64,000 nt of DNA from Erythrobacter sp. SCSIO 43205 (GCF_019904235.1 NZ_CP063202.1:248001-312000), one strand, 5' to 3'; positions 44,964-53,924 are shown, counted from the first letter of the stretch. Numbers and translations are program-made. The notes: generated by a model from the letters alone, not told the origin.

Positions 44964-45407
44964 GTGGACGATTTTGATCGCAGAATATTGCGCGAGCTTG
45001 AAGCGGATGGGCGGATCACCAATGCCAAGCTTGCAGAGCGGGTGAACCTCTCGCCCTCCGCTTGCCTGCGCCGTGTCCATGCACTTGAGGCTTCCGGCCT
45101 CATCAAAGGCTATCGTGCCGTGCTTGATCGCTCGCGGCTTGGCGTGGAGATCACGGTGTTCGTGATGGTGGGCCTCTCAGCGCATCTCTCCAAAGACGCG
45201 CGCGAATTCGAAGCTGCGATGGAGGCAGCCGACGAAGTGCGAGAGTGCCACAACATCACCGGGTCGGTGGAGTATTTGCTGCGCGTCGAAGTGGAAAGTT
45301 TGGAAGCCTACAAGGCGTTCCATGCTGATACCTTGGGCGTGCTGCCGCAAGTGGCGAGCATCACCTCGCACATCAGTCTTGGATCGTCGAAAGACCTGCG
45401 CGCCTAG
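44964..45407 (+). CDS. Lrp/AsnC family regulator
   Basis: This 147-residue regulator starts at GTG 44964 (VDDFDRRILRELEADGRITN). The HTH is AKLAERVNLSPSACLRRVHA, and the C-terminal RAM ligand-binding domain includes ECHNITGSVEYLLRVEVESL. It is divergent from the dioxygenase-like gene and is probably its regulator, responding to tryptophan or a product; that link is inferred from arrangement. Confidence 0.92.
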   Translation: MDDFDRRILRELEADGRITNAKLAERVNLSPSACLRRVHALEASGLIKGYRAVLDRSRLGVEITVFVMVGLSAHLSKDAREFEAAMEAADEVRECHNITGSVEYLLRVEVESLEAYKAFHADTLGVLPQVASITSHISLGSSKDLRA

Positions 45408-45412
45408 AGGCC

Positions 45413-45943
45413 TTAGGCCGCTTCGACGTCCTCGACATATTCCGGGAGGAAGCTGGGCTGACGCTCTGACCATGCGGGGGCAGTTGCTGCGGCTTCGCTC
45501 AAGGATTGAAGCAGCACTTTGCGGTGACCCGGGCGGATCAGCGGGAGGGCAGCTGCAGCGCAGAAAACGCTTGGCAGATAGGGGCGCACTTCGGCACCCA
45601 AAAGGCGCTCATAAAGGAAGCGGAAGGCGGAGAAGCTCTCGATGCGCTCCTGGCCAAGGTCGAAGGCCGCGATGCGGATGCATTTGCCAACAAAGCGCTC
45701 AATCTCGCCAATTCCGCCCTCTTGGGGGACTAACCCACGCAAAGCTTTCAAATCCTGATAGGCGACATACTGGCGACGGATCGCGACGTTCTCGTCTTCG
45801 CTGCGTCCCCATAGACGAAACGCATCACAGCGTGACAAACCAATATCGAGGCTGCGCTTGATGTAGCGCTGCTCGCCAGCGGTAAAGCTGGCAAATTCGC
45901 GCATTTCGCCGATGGTCAAAGTCGCTGTGCTGGCAAGTGTCAT
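45413..45943 (-). CDS. Hypothetical protein
   Basis: This 176-residue soluble protein has helical content (FASFTAGEQRYIKRSLDIGL; LWGRSEDENVAIRRQYVAYQ) and a hydrophobic helix near 125-140. No family is recognised. The ATG at 45943 has AGGAGA 8 bp upstream, but that site is enclosed in a perfect 6-bp hairpin (45948-45969), and an almost perfect 18-bp palindrome lies further upstream. Regulated expression is therefore likely. Confidence 0.7.
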   Translation of the reverse strand: MTLASTATLTIGEMREFASFTAGEQRYIKRSLDIGLSRCDAFRLWGRSEDENVAIRRQYVAYQDLKALRGLVPQEGGIGEIERFVGKCIRIAAFDLGQERIESFSAFRFLYERLLGAEVRPYLPSVFCAAAALPLIRPGHRKVLLQSLSEAAATAPAWSERQPSFLPEYVEDVEAA

Positions 45944-45947
45944 ATGT

Positions 45948-46002
45948 CGTCTCCTGACTTCAAGAGACGGGTTTGACGCCCTATGGTTAATACGTAGTAA
46001 CC
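45948..46002 (-). promoter_or_regulatory. Ribosome-site hairpin and palindrome upstream of 45943
   Basis: CGTCTC/GAGACG (45948-45969) encloses the AGGAGA ribosome site of the 176-residue ORF. At 45985-46002 an 18-bp palindrome, GGTTA-N8-TAACC centred on TACGTA, has 16 of 18 symmetric positions and looks like a repressor operator. Confidence 0.45.
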
Positions 46003-46041
46003 AAGGCTGAGGATTTACAAATCGCTCAGCATATTTGCGGC

Positions 46042-47037
46042 TTAGATAAGGCCTGCAAGCGGGCTGGAGGGGTCTGCATATTTGCGCACGGCCATACGGC
46101 CAGCAAGATAGGCCTCACGCCCTCCTTCAACCGCGAGTTTCATCGCGCGGGCCATGCGGATGGGGTCTTTGGCTTCGGCAATGGCGGTGTTCATCAGGAT
46201 GCCGTCACAGCCCAGCTCCATACCGACAGCCGCATCAGAAGCCGTGCCAACGCCTGCATCGACCAGCACGGGCACCGAGGCACCTTCTACGATCAGACGG
46301 ATTGTCACCTGGTTCTGGATGCCAAGGCCAGAGCCGATCGGCGCGCCAAGAGGCATGATGGCAACCGCGCCTGCGTCTTCCAATTGCTTGGCGGCAATGG
46401 GGTCGTCGACGCAATAGACCATCGGCTTGAACCCTTCCTTGGCGAGCACTTCGGTCGCCTCAAGGGTTTCGCGCATATTGGGGTAAAGCGTGCGCGCTTC
46501 GCCGAGCACTTCGAGTTTCACCAAATCCCAGCCGCCTGCCTCACGCGCCAACCTGAGCGTGCGGATCGCATCATCGGCGTTGAAGCATCCGGCGGTGTTG
46601 GGGAGGTAGGTGATCTTCTTGGGGTCGATGAAGTCGGTGAGCATCGGCGCTTTGGGATCGGTTACATTAACGCGGCGCACGGCCACCGTGACGATTTCGG
46701 CACCGCTGGCCTCGACAGCGGCAGCGTTCTGCTCGAAATCCTTGTACTTTCCCGTCCCCACGATGAGGCGCGAGGTGAAGGTGCGGCCTGCAACTTTCCA
46801 AGTGTCCTTCTTGGAAGCGTCCTGATGATCACCGCCGCCGACAAAGTGCACAATCTCCAGCGCATCACCTTCTGCCAACTTCGCATTTTCCAATGTCGAG
46901 CGCGGCACGATCTCGCGGTTGCGCTCCACCGCGACTTTCTGCGGCTCCAATTCAAGCTCGCGCACTAACGCGGCAATAGTGGTGGCTGAGGTTTGGCGCG
47001 GTTCGCCGTTTAAGGTAATGGAAATGGTGTCACTCAT
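46042..47037 (-). CDS. thiG: Fused sulfur carrier ThiS and thiazole synthase ThiG
   Basis: This 331-residue protein joins ThiS (residues 1-69, ending HFVGGG) to ThiG (about 78-331: [20 protein letters not shown]; Lys in [37 protein letters not shown]). ThiG forms the thiazole of thiamin with sulfur delivered by the ThiS C-terminal Gly-Gly thiocarboxylate. Here that Gly-Gly is internal, so a free end needs cleavage or another mechanism. No TPP riboswitch is visible in the 117-bp gap upstream. ThiF, ThiO and ThiE genes are not in the window. Confidence 0.93.
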   Translation of the reverse strand: MSDTISITLNGEPRQTSATTIAALVRELELEPQKVAVERNREIVPRSTLENAKLAEGDALEIVHFVGGGDHQDASKKDTWKVAGRTFTSRLIVGTGKYKDFEQNAAAVEASGAEIVTVAVRRVNVTDPKAPMLTDFIDPKKITYLPNTAGCFNADDAIRTLRLAREAGGWDLVKLEVLGEARTLYPNMRETLEATEVLAKEGFKPMVYCVDDPIAAKQLEDAGAVAIMPLGAPIGSGLGIQNQVTIRLIVEGASVPVLVDAGVGTASDAAVGMELGCDGILMNTAIAEAKDPIRMARAMKLAVEGGREAYLAGRMAVRKYADPSSPLAGLI

Positions 47038-47154
47038 GGGGCTTCAAATAGAGGGCTGGCACACGCGCGCAAGTCTCGCTTGCAACAGTTGCCGCCTCAT
47101 TTTCCGCAAATGCACTTGCTTGTCGCCCATCTCGAGCACATTTACACCCCCATT

Positions 47155-48201
47155 ATGGCCATTTCCGCCCCTTTGAGTGCTTCTGAACCCCTTTCTGCCA
47201 CTTCTGTGCGCCCCTTGGCTCTTGCCCGCTGGTTGGAGGCTGTGGCGGTTCTCGTTGTCTTGATCGTTCTAGTCGGCGGGATCACGCGCCTTACTGAAAG
47301 CGGCCTGTCAATCACACATTGGAGCGTGGTGACCGGCATCCTCCCGCCGCTAACCGATGCGGCATGGCAGGCGGAATACGCGCTTTATCAGCAGACAGGC
47401 GAGTTCAAGTTTGAGAGCGGCCCTGCGGGGATGGACCTTGCCAAGTTCAAGTTCATCTATTTCTGGGAGTGGTTCCACCGCATCCTTGGCCGGGTGATCG
47501 GCCTCGCATTCCTCCTCCCGATGGTGTGGTTCTGGGCGAAAGACGCTATCCCGCAAGGTTATAAGCCGCGCCTTCTCGCCATGTTCGCGCTCATCTGCGG
47601 GCAGGGCGCGCTTGGCTGGTATATGGTCAATTCAGGGGTGGAGAATGAGCTCCTTACCGATGTCAGCCACTATCGCCTTTCAGCGCACCTTCTGACCGCG
47701 CTCTTCCTGCTCGCGGGGCTGGTGTGGACATCGCGCGATTTGAGGAGCGGCACTGTAGCAAAGCTCACCCTCCCATCTGCCATTATCGCAGGCGTGCTCT
47801 TTATACAGTTGTTGCTTGGCGCGTGGGTGGCCGGGCTTAACGCCGGGCACGCGGCTTATGATTGGCCGCTGATGAACGGGAAGCTCATTCCCAGCTTCGA
47901 CTTTTCAAATGGCATCGTAGCGACGCTCACCAATGACCCTTACCTGCTCCACTGGCTTCACCGCTGGTGGGCATGGGTCGCCGTCATCGCTCTTGTTGTC
48001 CTTGCGCGCCGTGTGCGCAAGACCGACCGCGCCGCTTCCATCGCAGTGCACAGCGCTTTTGGTGTGATGATCATTCTTGGCATCACCACAGTCCTTACCC
48101 AGGTTGAGCTTTGGGTTGCGGCTGCTCACCAGCTGACCGGGGCGCTGCTTGTCGCCTCTGTCGCCTGGGCGATGCATTCCGACGGGAAGCGCGCTTTATG
48201 A
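47155..48201 (+). CDS. ctaA: Heme A synthase (COX15/CtaA)
   Basis: This 348-residue membrane protein has eight predicted helices and the paired His motifs EWFHRILGRVIG, LSAHLLTALFLL and LHWLHRWWAWVA that bind haem. It oxidises haem O to haem A for cytochrome oxidase. The RLTESGLSITHW signature is typical of the alphaproteobacterial type. ATG 47155 gives a normal N-terminus. The stop overlaps the cutA start (ATGA). Confidence 0.94.
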   Translation: MAISAPLSASEPLSATSVRPLALARWLEAVAVLVVLIVLVGGITRLTESGLSITHWSVVTGILPPLTDAAWQAEYALYQQTGEFKFESGPAGMDLAKFKFIYFWEWFHRILGRVIGLAFLLPMVWFWAKDAIPQGYKPRLLAMFALICGQGALGWYMVNSGVENELLTDVSHYRLSAHLLTALFLLAGLVWTSRDLRSGTVAKLTLPSAIIAGVLFIQLLLGAWVAGLNAGHAAYDWPLMNGKLIPSFDFSNGIVATLTNDPYLLHWLHRWWAWVAVIALVVLARRVRKTDRAASIAVHSAFGVMIILGITTVLTQVELWVAAAHQLTGALLVASVAWAMHSDGKRAL

Positions 48202-48515
48202 GCGGAGGTGCGCTCGTCTGGTGCCCCTTCCCCAATGCGGATGCCGCGCGCAGCATTGCCGCCACCTTGCTCGAAGAAAAGCTCATCGCCTGCGCCAATA
48301 TCGTGCCCGCCATCGAGTCGATCTTCACATGGAAGGGAGAGGTTTCCAGCGAGGTTGAAGTCGGCGTTCTGTTCAAGACAACCCAAGAGCATTTGAACGC
48401 CGTGACCGAGCGCCTTGCTGAGCTACACCCCTATGAAACACCTGCGATCATGGGGTGGTTAGTTGATCAAACACCTCCAGATACCCTGCAATGGCTCAAA
48501 CAGAGCCTCAAATAG
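48198..48515 (+). CDS. cutA: CutA divalent-cation tolerance protein
   Basis: This 105-residue trimeric protein has the family pattern PNADAARSIAATLLEEKLIA, CANIVPAIESIFTWKGEVSS, VGVLFKTT and ELHPYETPAIMGW. It is linked to copper tolerance in E. coli, although its molecular role is unclear. It is coupled to the heme A synthase gene, a copper-oxidase-related neighbour. Confidence 0.93.
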   Translation: MSGGALVWCPFPNADAARSIAATLLEEKLIACANIVPAIESIFTWKGEVSSEVEVGVLFKTTQEHLNAVTERLAELHPYETPAIMGWLVDQTPPDTLQWLKQSLK

Positions 48516-48696
48516 CCCTCAGTGCTTATGTGGTATTATTTTACCACCCCGCAAACCCGCAGATTTGCTTGACTTGGATGCCCTAAAGCGACAAATGCGC
48601 CCCACTTTGATGGGCGGGAAACCGTTCACAACCGTGATTCGCAAACAATTGCGGGCCACAAACCAGTTACACCCTTGATTTAAGGATGCATCAGCC

Positions 48697-49176
48697 ATGA
48701 AGGCTCTCAGCAAACAGACCGCGTCGGTAAAGCCGGCAGAGGTCGAAAAGAAATGGCACCTCATCGATGCCGACGGTCTGGTCCCAGGTCGCCTTGCCTC
48801 GATCATTGCCAATATCCTGCGCGGCAAGCACAAGCCAAGCTACACCCCGCACGTCGATTGCGGCGATCACGTGATCGTCATCAACGCCGACAAGGTGAAA
48901 TTCACCGGCAAGAAGCACACCGACAAAGTGTACTACAAGCACACTGGCCACCCCGGCGGCATCAAGGAAACCACCCCTGAGAAAGTTCTCGAAGGCCGTT
49001 TCCCTGAGCGCGTGCTTGAAAAAGCCGTTGAGCGTATGATCCCACGCGGTCCTCTTGGCCGTGCGCAGATGAAAGCGCTTCACCTCTACGCTGGCACCGA
49101 GCACCCCCACGACGGCCAAAAGCCAGAAGTGCTCGACGTTGCTGCAATGAACCGTAAGAACAAGGTGTCTGCATAA
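48697..49176 (+). CDS. rplM: 50S ribosomal protein L13
   Basis: This 159-residue ribosomal protein has the L13 signature [40 protein letters not shown] and [23 protein letters not shown] 48697 follows AAGGATGCATC. It is co-transcribed with rpsI, whose ATG overlaps its stop (TAATG), the usual pairing. The 181-bp gap upstream probably holds the promoter, but no strong -35/-10 pair is obvious. Confidence 0.97.
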   Translation: MKALSKQTASVKPAEVEKKWHLIDADGLVPGRLASIIANILRGKHKPSYTPHVDCGDHVIVINADKVKFTGKKHTDKVYYKHTGHPGGIKETTPEKVLEGRFPERVLEKAVERMIPRGPLGRAQMKALHLYAGTEHPHDGQKPEVLDVAAMNRKNKVSA

Positions 49177-49694
49177 TGGCTGATGAAAACAACACCGTCT
49201 CTGATCTCGCAGATCTGAAAGACATCGCTGCTGATGCGCCGGCTGCTGACGCTGCTGAAATCGCACAGAACCCGTCTGCCCCTCTGCGTGAGCAAGAGCT
49301 TGACGCACAAGGCCGCGCTTATGCAACCGGCCGTCGCAAGGACGCAACCGCTCGCGTATGGCTGAAGCCCGGCACCGGCAAAATCACCGTCAACGGCCGC
49401 GATCAGGAAGTGTATTTTGCACGTCCCACCCTGCGCCTGATCATCAACCAGCCTTTCGCCATCACAGAGCGCGAAGGTCAGTACGACATCGTTGCAACGG
49501 TCAAAGGCGGCGGTCTTTCTGGCCAAGCAGGTGCGGTCAAGCACGGCATCAGCCAGGCGCTCACCAAATACGAGCCTGAACTGCGCAGCACGGTGAAATC
49601 CGCTGGCTTTCTTACCCGCGACAGCCGTGTGGTCGAACGTAAGAAATACGGCCGCGCGAAAGCCCGCCGCAGCTTCCAGTTCTCGAAACGCTAA
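49176..49694 (+). CDS. rpsI: 30S ribosomal protein S9 with acidic N-terminal extension
   Basis: This 172-residue S9 has the normal core from about residue 47 ([20 protein letters not shown]) to the C-terminal SFQFSKR, whose basic tail reaches the P site. The first 45 residues are an acidic, Ala-rich extension absent from the 130-residue E. coli form; similar extensions occur in related alphaproteobacteria. The role of the extension is unknown. Confidence 0.96.
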   Translation: MADENNTVSDLADLKDIAADAPAADAAEIAQNPSAPLREQELDAQGRAYATGRRKDATARVWLKPGTGKITVNGRDQEVYFARPTLRLIINQPFAITEREGQYDIVATVKGGGLSGQAGAVKHGISQALTKYEPELRSTVKSAGFLTRDSRVVERKKYGRAKARRSFQFSKR

Positions 49695-49719
49695 GTTTCA
49701 GGACTTTCGGACTACAAAG

Positions 49720-49748
49720 AGGCGGCTCCCCAAAGGGGCCGCCTATTT
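49720..49748 (+). terminator. Terminator-like hairpin after rpsI
   Basis: AGGCGGC-CCC pairs with GGG-GCCGCCT around a small loop with one bulged T, followed by the weak T-rich ATTTGT, 26 bp after the rpsI stop. Confidence 0.6.
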
Positions 49749-49802
49749 GTGTTGGCAATCGCATGATGACACCGATCAGGCGATAATCTATTCATCCGCT
49801 CT

Positions 49803-50780
49803 ATGCCTGACCTCAAACCATTCAAGCAACAAAGTGCCGAACACCTTCGGCTGGTGCTTGAATATAGCCAGATCGGCATATGGGAGCTTGATATCGAATC
49901 GGGGCTTGCCGTCAGGAACGCGACGCATGACCAGATTTTCGGATATGACGAACCGCTGCCGGAATGGCGCTATGAACAGTTTCTAGCCCATGTCGTCGAT
50001 GGCGAGAGGGCGAGGGTCGATGAGCTTCAGAAATCGGCCATCGAAGAAGGACGCGAGTGGTCGTTTGAATGTCAGATAAAGACAAACACTGGCCAATTTC
50101 GCTGGATCAAAGCGGTGGGTCGGCCTCTTAAAAATGATCAGGGCGAGATAACCCGGCTGATTGGCCAGGTTATCGACATAACCGATTCAAGACAAAACGA
50201 AGCCAGGCTCCGGTTGATAACCGAAGAGCTCAACCACAGGGTTCGAAACCTGCTTTCCATGATCAAGGCAATGATCAAAATGGCGACGCGCGGGGCAAAG
50301 GACGTCCAGGAGTTTTCGCGCGCGCTGGAAGGAAGAGTGGGCGCTCTGGCCCGGGCTCACGATCTGTTGGTCGGCAATTCGCGTGCGGCGATGACGCCAA
50401 GCGCCGTCCTCACAGCGGAGCTCTCGGCCTTTGAGGATGCTGAAAAACGGGTTCGAATGACGGTCAATGACGAAACCGAACTCTCGACCTCGGCCAGTCA
50501 GGGTCTGGCGCTGGTCTTCCATGAGTTGCTGACCAATTCGATCAAATACGGCGCGCTTTCGATTGATGCGGGATATATCGCTGTGACTATCGACCGCGCC
50601 GACGACTCCATTGCTATCCTCTGGAAAGAACATGACGGCCCAACCCTTAGCGGAGAAATGGGCAACGGTTTTGGAACCCGCTTGATATCAAGAGCACTCG
50701 CCTCGCAAGGCACCACTCAGCAGCTTTTCCTGCCCGAAGGACTTGAATGTCGCATCAATCTGGCTGTTGATCACGATTGA
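49803..50780 (+). CDS. PAS-domain HWE histidine kinase
   Basis: This 325-residue cytoplasmic kinase has no membrane segment. The PAS domain (about 15-135: EYSQIGIWELDIESGLAVRN, RWIKAVGRPLKNDQGEITRL) may hold a cofactor, but no LOV-type cysteine motif is seen. The phospho-acceptor His is in ELNHRVRNLLSMIKAM (about 145). The HWE features are the N-box His in FHELLTNSIKYGAL and WKE in ILWKEHDGP. Such kinases often feed the general stress PhyR system in alphaproteobacteria; that partner is not here. Confidence 0.9.
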   Translation: MPDLKPFKQQSAEHLRLVLEYSQIGIWELDIESGLAVRNATHDQIFGYDEPLPEWRYEQFLAHVVDGERARVDELQKSAIEEGREWSFECQIKTNTGQFRWIKAVGRPLKNDQGEITRLIGQVIDITDSRQNEARLRLITEELNHRVRNLLSMIKAMIKMATRGAKDVQEFSRALEGRVGALARAHDLLVGNSRAAMTPSAVLTAELSAFEDAEKRVRMTVNDETELSTSASQGLALVFHELLTNSIKYGALSIDAGYIAVTIDRADDSIAILWKEHDGPTLSGEMGNGFGTRLISRALASQGTTQQLFLPEGLECRINLAVDHD

Positions 50781-50849
50781 ACTCAAGGGCTCGATCTGAT
50801 CGACCTTGCCTGATTGAGAGACGTGCCAAGCCCCCTCGAAGCAGCGCGA

Positions 50850-52439
50850 TCACGCAGGCTCATTCGCCTCAAGGCTTTCGACAATGCCCGGCACAATGAT
50901 GCTGCGCTCGCCGCCGAACTCTTCGCGCACAACGATGAGGCCCTGCCGCTCCAGATGGTCGAGAAGGCGCCGCACCCGGCTTGGCGATGAACTGCCGTAA
51001 AGGAGCGCCAATTGGTCTTCATCAGGCATGGGCTCGCCCAGAGCCGCTGCGACGACCATTGCGAGATAAGGGGCAAGCACATCTTCATCGACGCCTGCGC
51101 TTCGCTCCTGTGCGACCGCTTTGCCGGGGTCATTGAGCCTGTAGAAACCGGCGATCTCGAAGGCGAACAATCGGCGAAAGAGGGCAATGTCGATATGCGC
51201 GCTAGCCACCCCATGCTGGCGGCAAAGGACTGCGAAATCGCGGAACAGGCTTGTGGCGGACCGGAAGGTTGCGCCCTCCTCCGCCGCGAGCCCGCGCACG
51301 ACGCCTTCAATATCGGCGGGTGAAGAGGCGGGAGCATCGGGATTGGTCGCAGGCGTTGCTGAAGCAAGAGACGGCTCTGGCTGCGAGGCCCCCTCGCCCC
51401 CGTCACCCATCACAGTGCTTTCATCGTCGATGGCCTGCGGTTCGTTCTCTTCTGATGGTTGAGACGCCTCAACCGCAGCGGGCGTCGCAAAGGACTTGGG
51501 CGCAGCGGTCAAGGCTCGCTCAAGCTCAGCAGCCGGGCGGGGCGCGGCACCGGGGCGTGGCGCGGCTTGCTCGATCAGTGCTTCGCTGAGGCCATCATTG
51601 AGGAGCGCCTCCATCTCCTCACACGGGGCATCGGGCAGCGGCATAAGCGCGCCTGCTGACGCCTTGCCGCCGGTGCGGACCGAACCGACATTGACGGCAA
51701 CCGGCCTGCGGCTGACCGCAGGGCCCAGCCCCAAAAACTGTCCCCTTTGAAGATCGCGGATTTTTTCTGCCTGACGACGATCCATGCCAAGCAGATCGGC
51801 AGCGCGCTGCATATCGATGTCGAGGAATGTGCGCCCCATCAGGAAGTTCGAAGCCTCAGCCGCCACATTCTTTGCAAGCTTTGCAAGTCGCTGGGTTGCG
51901 ACGATCCCGGCAAGGCCACGTTTGCGCCCGCGGCACATGAGGTTCGTCATCGCTGAGAGGGTCATGCGGCGTGTGTCGTCTGCCATTTCGCCTGCTGCGG
52001 CGGGCGCAAACATCTGCGCTTCGTCCACGACGACTAGGGCGGGGAACCAATATTCGCGCGGCGCATCGAACAAAGCGGTCAAGAACATCGCAGCGCATCG
52101 TATCTGCTGTTCCACCTCAAGCTCGTCCAGCGCCAGCACAACCGATGCCCGGTGCTGGCGAACCCTTAAGCCAAGCGCCTTGATCTCGCCTTGCGAATAG
52201 GCCGCGCCATCGATCACGACATGGCCGAAATGATCAGCAAGCGAGACAAAGTCGCCTTCGGGATCAATGATAACCTGTTGGACTGACCCTGCACATTCTT
52301 CGAGAAGGCGGCGCAAAAGGTGCGATTTTCCGGAGCCGGAGTTGCCCTGCACGAGCAAGCGCGTTGCAACGAGCTCTTCGAGATCGAAATCGATGCTCTG
52401 CCCGCCGGGCCCCTCGCCTATGTTGATCTTCACGCTCAC
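50850..52439 (-). CDS. HerA/DUF87-type ATPase
   Basis: This 529-residue ATPase has Walker A QGNSGSGKSHLLRRLL (about 32-39), Walker B VVVDEAQMFAP, and an Arg-rich motif CRGRKRGLAGIVATQRLAKL. A long Pro/Ala/Glu-rich linker (about 270-385) leads to a C-terminal helical domain with wing-like ending (LLDHLERQGLIVVREEFGGE). HerA proteins pump or translocate DNA, often with NurA; no nurA gene is near. The C-terminal part may bind DNA or a partner. Confidence 0.85.
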   Translation of the reverse strand: MSVKINIGEGPGGQSIDFDLEELVATRLLVQGNSGSGKSHLLRRLLEECAGSVQQVIIDPEGDFVSLADHFGHVVIDGAAYSQGEIKALGLRVRQHRASVVLALDELEVEQQIRCAAMFLTALFDAPREYWFPALVVVDEAQMFAPAAAGEMADDTRRMTLSAMTNLMCRGRKRGLAGIVATQRLAKLAKNVAAEASNFLMGRTFLDIDMQRAADLLGMDRRQAEKIRDLQRGQFLGLGPAVSRRPVAVNVGSVRTGGKASAGALMPLPDAPCEEMEALLNDGLSEALIEQAAPRPGAAPRPAAELERALTAAPKSFATPAAVEASQPSEENEPQAIDDESTVMGDGGEGASQPEPSLASATPATNPDAPASSPADIEGVVRGLAAEEGATFRSATSLFRDFAVLCRQHGVASAHIDIALFRRLFAFEIAGFYRLNDPGKAVAQERSAGVDEDVLAPYLAMVVAAALGEPMPDEDQLALLYGSSSPSRVRRLLDHLERQGLIVVREEFGGERSIIVPGIVESLEANEPA

Positions 52440-52533
52440 TGCCCGAACCTAGGCGCGCCGTGCCCCTGCGCAAAGGCGAGCACTGCGACTTTTCCAGCGA
52501 TTCATGGGGACAAAACTGAGTGGCGAAACGCCT

Positions 52534-52731
52534 TCAGCGCTGCAACAGCATGATCCCCCAGCCAAGCCCGCTGCCACAGATGAACACTGGCCAGGACCAG
52601 AAGAAGCGAAAGCCCTCAAAGCTGATCGCATAGATCGCAAGGCTGCCTGCGCTTGTCCCTTGTGAGCCGATGACCAGCGCAACGCAGCCGGTCAGAAGGG
52701 CGCTGAGGCCCATTGCCTTCAACAATTCCAT
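52534..52731 (-). CDS. Small membrane protein (65 aa)
   Basis: This 65-residue protein has two predicted membrane helices (LSALLTGCVALVIGSQ; WPVFICGSGLGWGIMLL) joined by a short loop. ATG 52731 gives MELLKAMGLSALL; an upstream ATG at 52770 adds 13 residues. It lies on the same strand as the HerA-like gene, about 95 bp upstream of it. The function is unknown. Confidence 0.6.
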   Translation of the reverse strand: MELLKAMGLSALLTGCVALVIGSQGTSAGSLAIYAISFEGFRFFWSWPVFICGSGLGWGIMLLQR

Positions 52732-52871
52732 CTCTCGCACTCCACTTCCCCTTGGGGTCGGTCGGCTCATGCACCCGCCGCCAAAGCTTCGGGCATTATC
52801 CGTAAGAAGGCGTTAAGTACGAACGTCCAAAAAGAGTTAAATTTAGCGGCGCTGAGGTTACCAAAAGGGGG

Positions 52872-53624
52872 TCAGGCCGAGGGCTCAAGCTCGCGCAATT
52901 CGGAGGCAATCGGCTCGCCCTTGGTAAAGGTCAGCGCGCGGTAGGATGGCCCTGCTCCATGTCTCAACCGCGATGAGAGTGTGCCAGAGCCAAGCATCCG
53001 AATACGCGCGCCGGCCAGCTCGCGAATTTCGTCAAGGGGCTTGTGGATATGGCCCGAAAGCACCGCCTGCGCGCCCGCTTGGCCAAGTGCGGCGAAAGCC
53101 GCGTCCCCGCCAATCGTCGGGTTCTTTGCCTCGCCCTTTGGTCCCAAAAGCGGGTGATGCGTGGTCACGACAATATGCCGGTCATCCCCTTGGAGAGCGT
53201 GAAGCTCCTTTTGTGTCTCGCTCAACGCTTGCTCAGTCACAAATCCATCAGACCACGGGAAGCGCGGTTGAATACGCACGGTGGATTTCAACCCGACCAG
53301 AACGACATCCGGCGTCTCAAAACTGTCCACCGCAACCGCTTCGCGAAGCGCATTGTAACGGCGGTAAGGGTCAGTGAAACGCTCCCAAAGGTTCTTATAG
53401 GGCATATCGTGATTGCCCACGTTGAGCCAGATCGGAACACCAAGAGAGCGAAACCAGTCGGCGGCCTCTTTATATTGTTGATGCGTTGCACGCTGTGTCA
53501 AATCGCCAGTGCATACCAGCGCATCGGGGCGCTCTTCACGCACAGCTTTTGCCACCTGATCAAGACAGGCGCGGTCCTCGACCCCGAAATGCACATCGCT
53601 CACATGGAAAAGCCGCGTGGTCAT
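52872..53624 (-). CDS. Calcineurin-like metallophosphoesterase
   Basis: This 250-residue phosphoesterase has the metal-binding series HVSDVHFG, VCTGDLTQR, NVGNHDMP, VTTHHPLL and LSGHIHKP. It is probably cytoplasmic; cyclic-nucleotide phosphodiesterases of the CpdA group share this layout, and a Crp-type pair exists in the window, but no substrate can be assigned. A perfect hairpin sits immediately before the ATG (53628-53647) and no ribosome site is obvious. Confidence 0.9.
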   Translation of the reverse strand: MTTRLFHVSDVHFGVEDRACLDQVAKAVREERPDALVCTGDLTQRATHQQYKEAADWFRSLGVPIWLNVGNHDMPYKNLWERFTDPYRRYNALREAVAVDSFETPDVVLVGLKSTVRIQPRFPWSDGFVTEQALSETQKELHALQGDDRHIVVTTHHPLLGPKGEAKNPTIGGDAAFAALGQAGAQAVLSGHIHKPLDEIRELAGARIRMLGSGTLSSRLRHGAGPSYRALTFTKGEPIASELRELEPSA

Positions 53625-53627
53625 AAC

Positions 53628-53647
53628 GCCACGCTCTCAAGCGTGGC
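53628..53647 (-). promoter_or_regulatory. Hairpin immediately before the phosphoesterase start
   Basis: GCCACGCT and AGCGTGGC form a perfect 8-bp stem with a 4-nt loop, ending 3 bp before the ATG on the minus strand. It occupies the place of a ribosome site, suggesting a leaderless message or translational control. Confidence 0.4.
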
Positions 53648-53738
53648 AGGGCCAAGGATGCAAGAAAAAATCGTGAAAACGCCAGCGATCCCTGAGTGTG
53701 ACAAAACGGCGTAGTCATTGGTCGCATTGGGTTAGCCG

Positions 53739-53815
53739 TTCATCCTCAAGACTCATGGGTCGGTCATATTCACCGCCGCCAATCGACGAGTTGGGACGGG
53801 TTCGTCGAGGATGAA
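53739..53815. repeat. Nested inverted repeats upstream of the UrcA gene
   Basis: TTCATCCTC (53739) and GAGGATGAA (53807) form a 9-bp inverted repeat 59 bp apart, and CGACGA/TCGTCG (53784, 53802) lies inside it. The 300-bp gap 53625-53924 otherwise holds only the hairpin at 53628 and the presumed urcA promoter. Confidence 0.4.
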
Positions 53816-53924
53816 ATGACGCAAGGTCAGCCCTTCTTTATTGAATAATCACAGCACGGGCGTTGGCATCCCCGGTTTGAACCCCCTTCAAACTCCAGCC
53901 CCGCTGCTTTGATGGAGAGTAGAT

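Noticed and set aside
47038..47154. TPP riboswitch before thiSG
   Set aside because: The gap is short and lacks the conserved CTGAGA and ACCTGATC-like thi-box elements.
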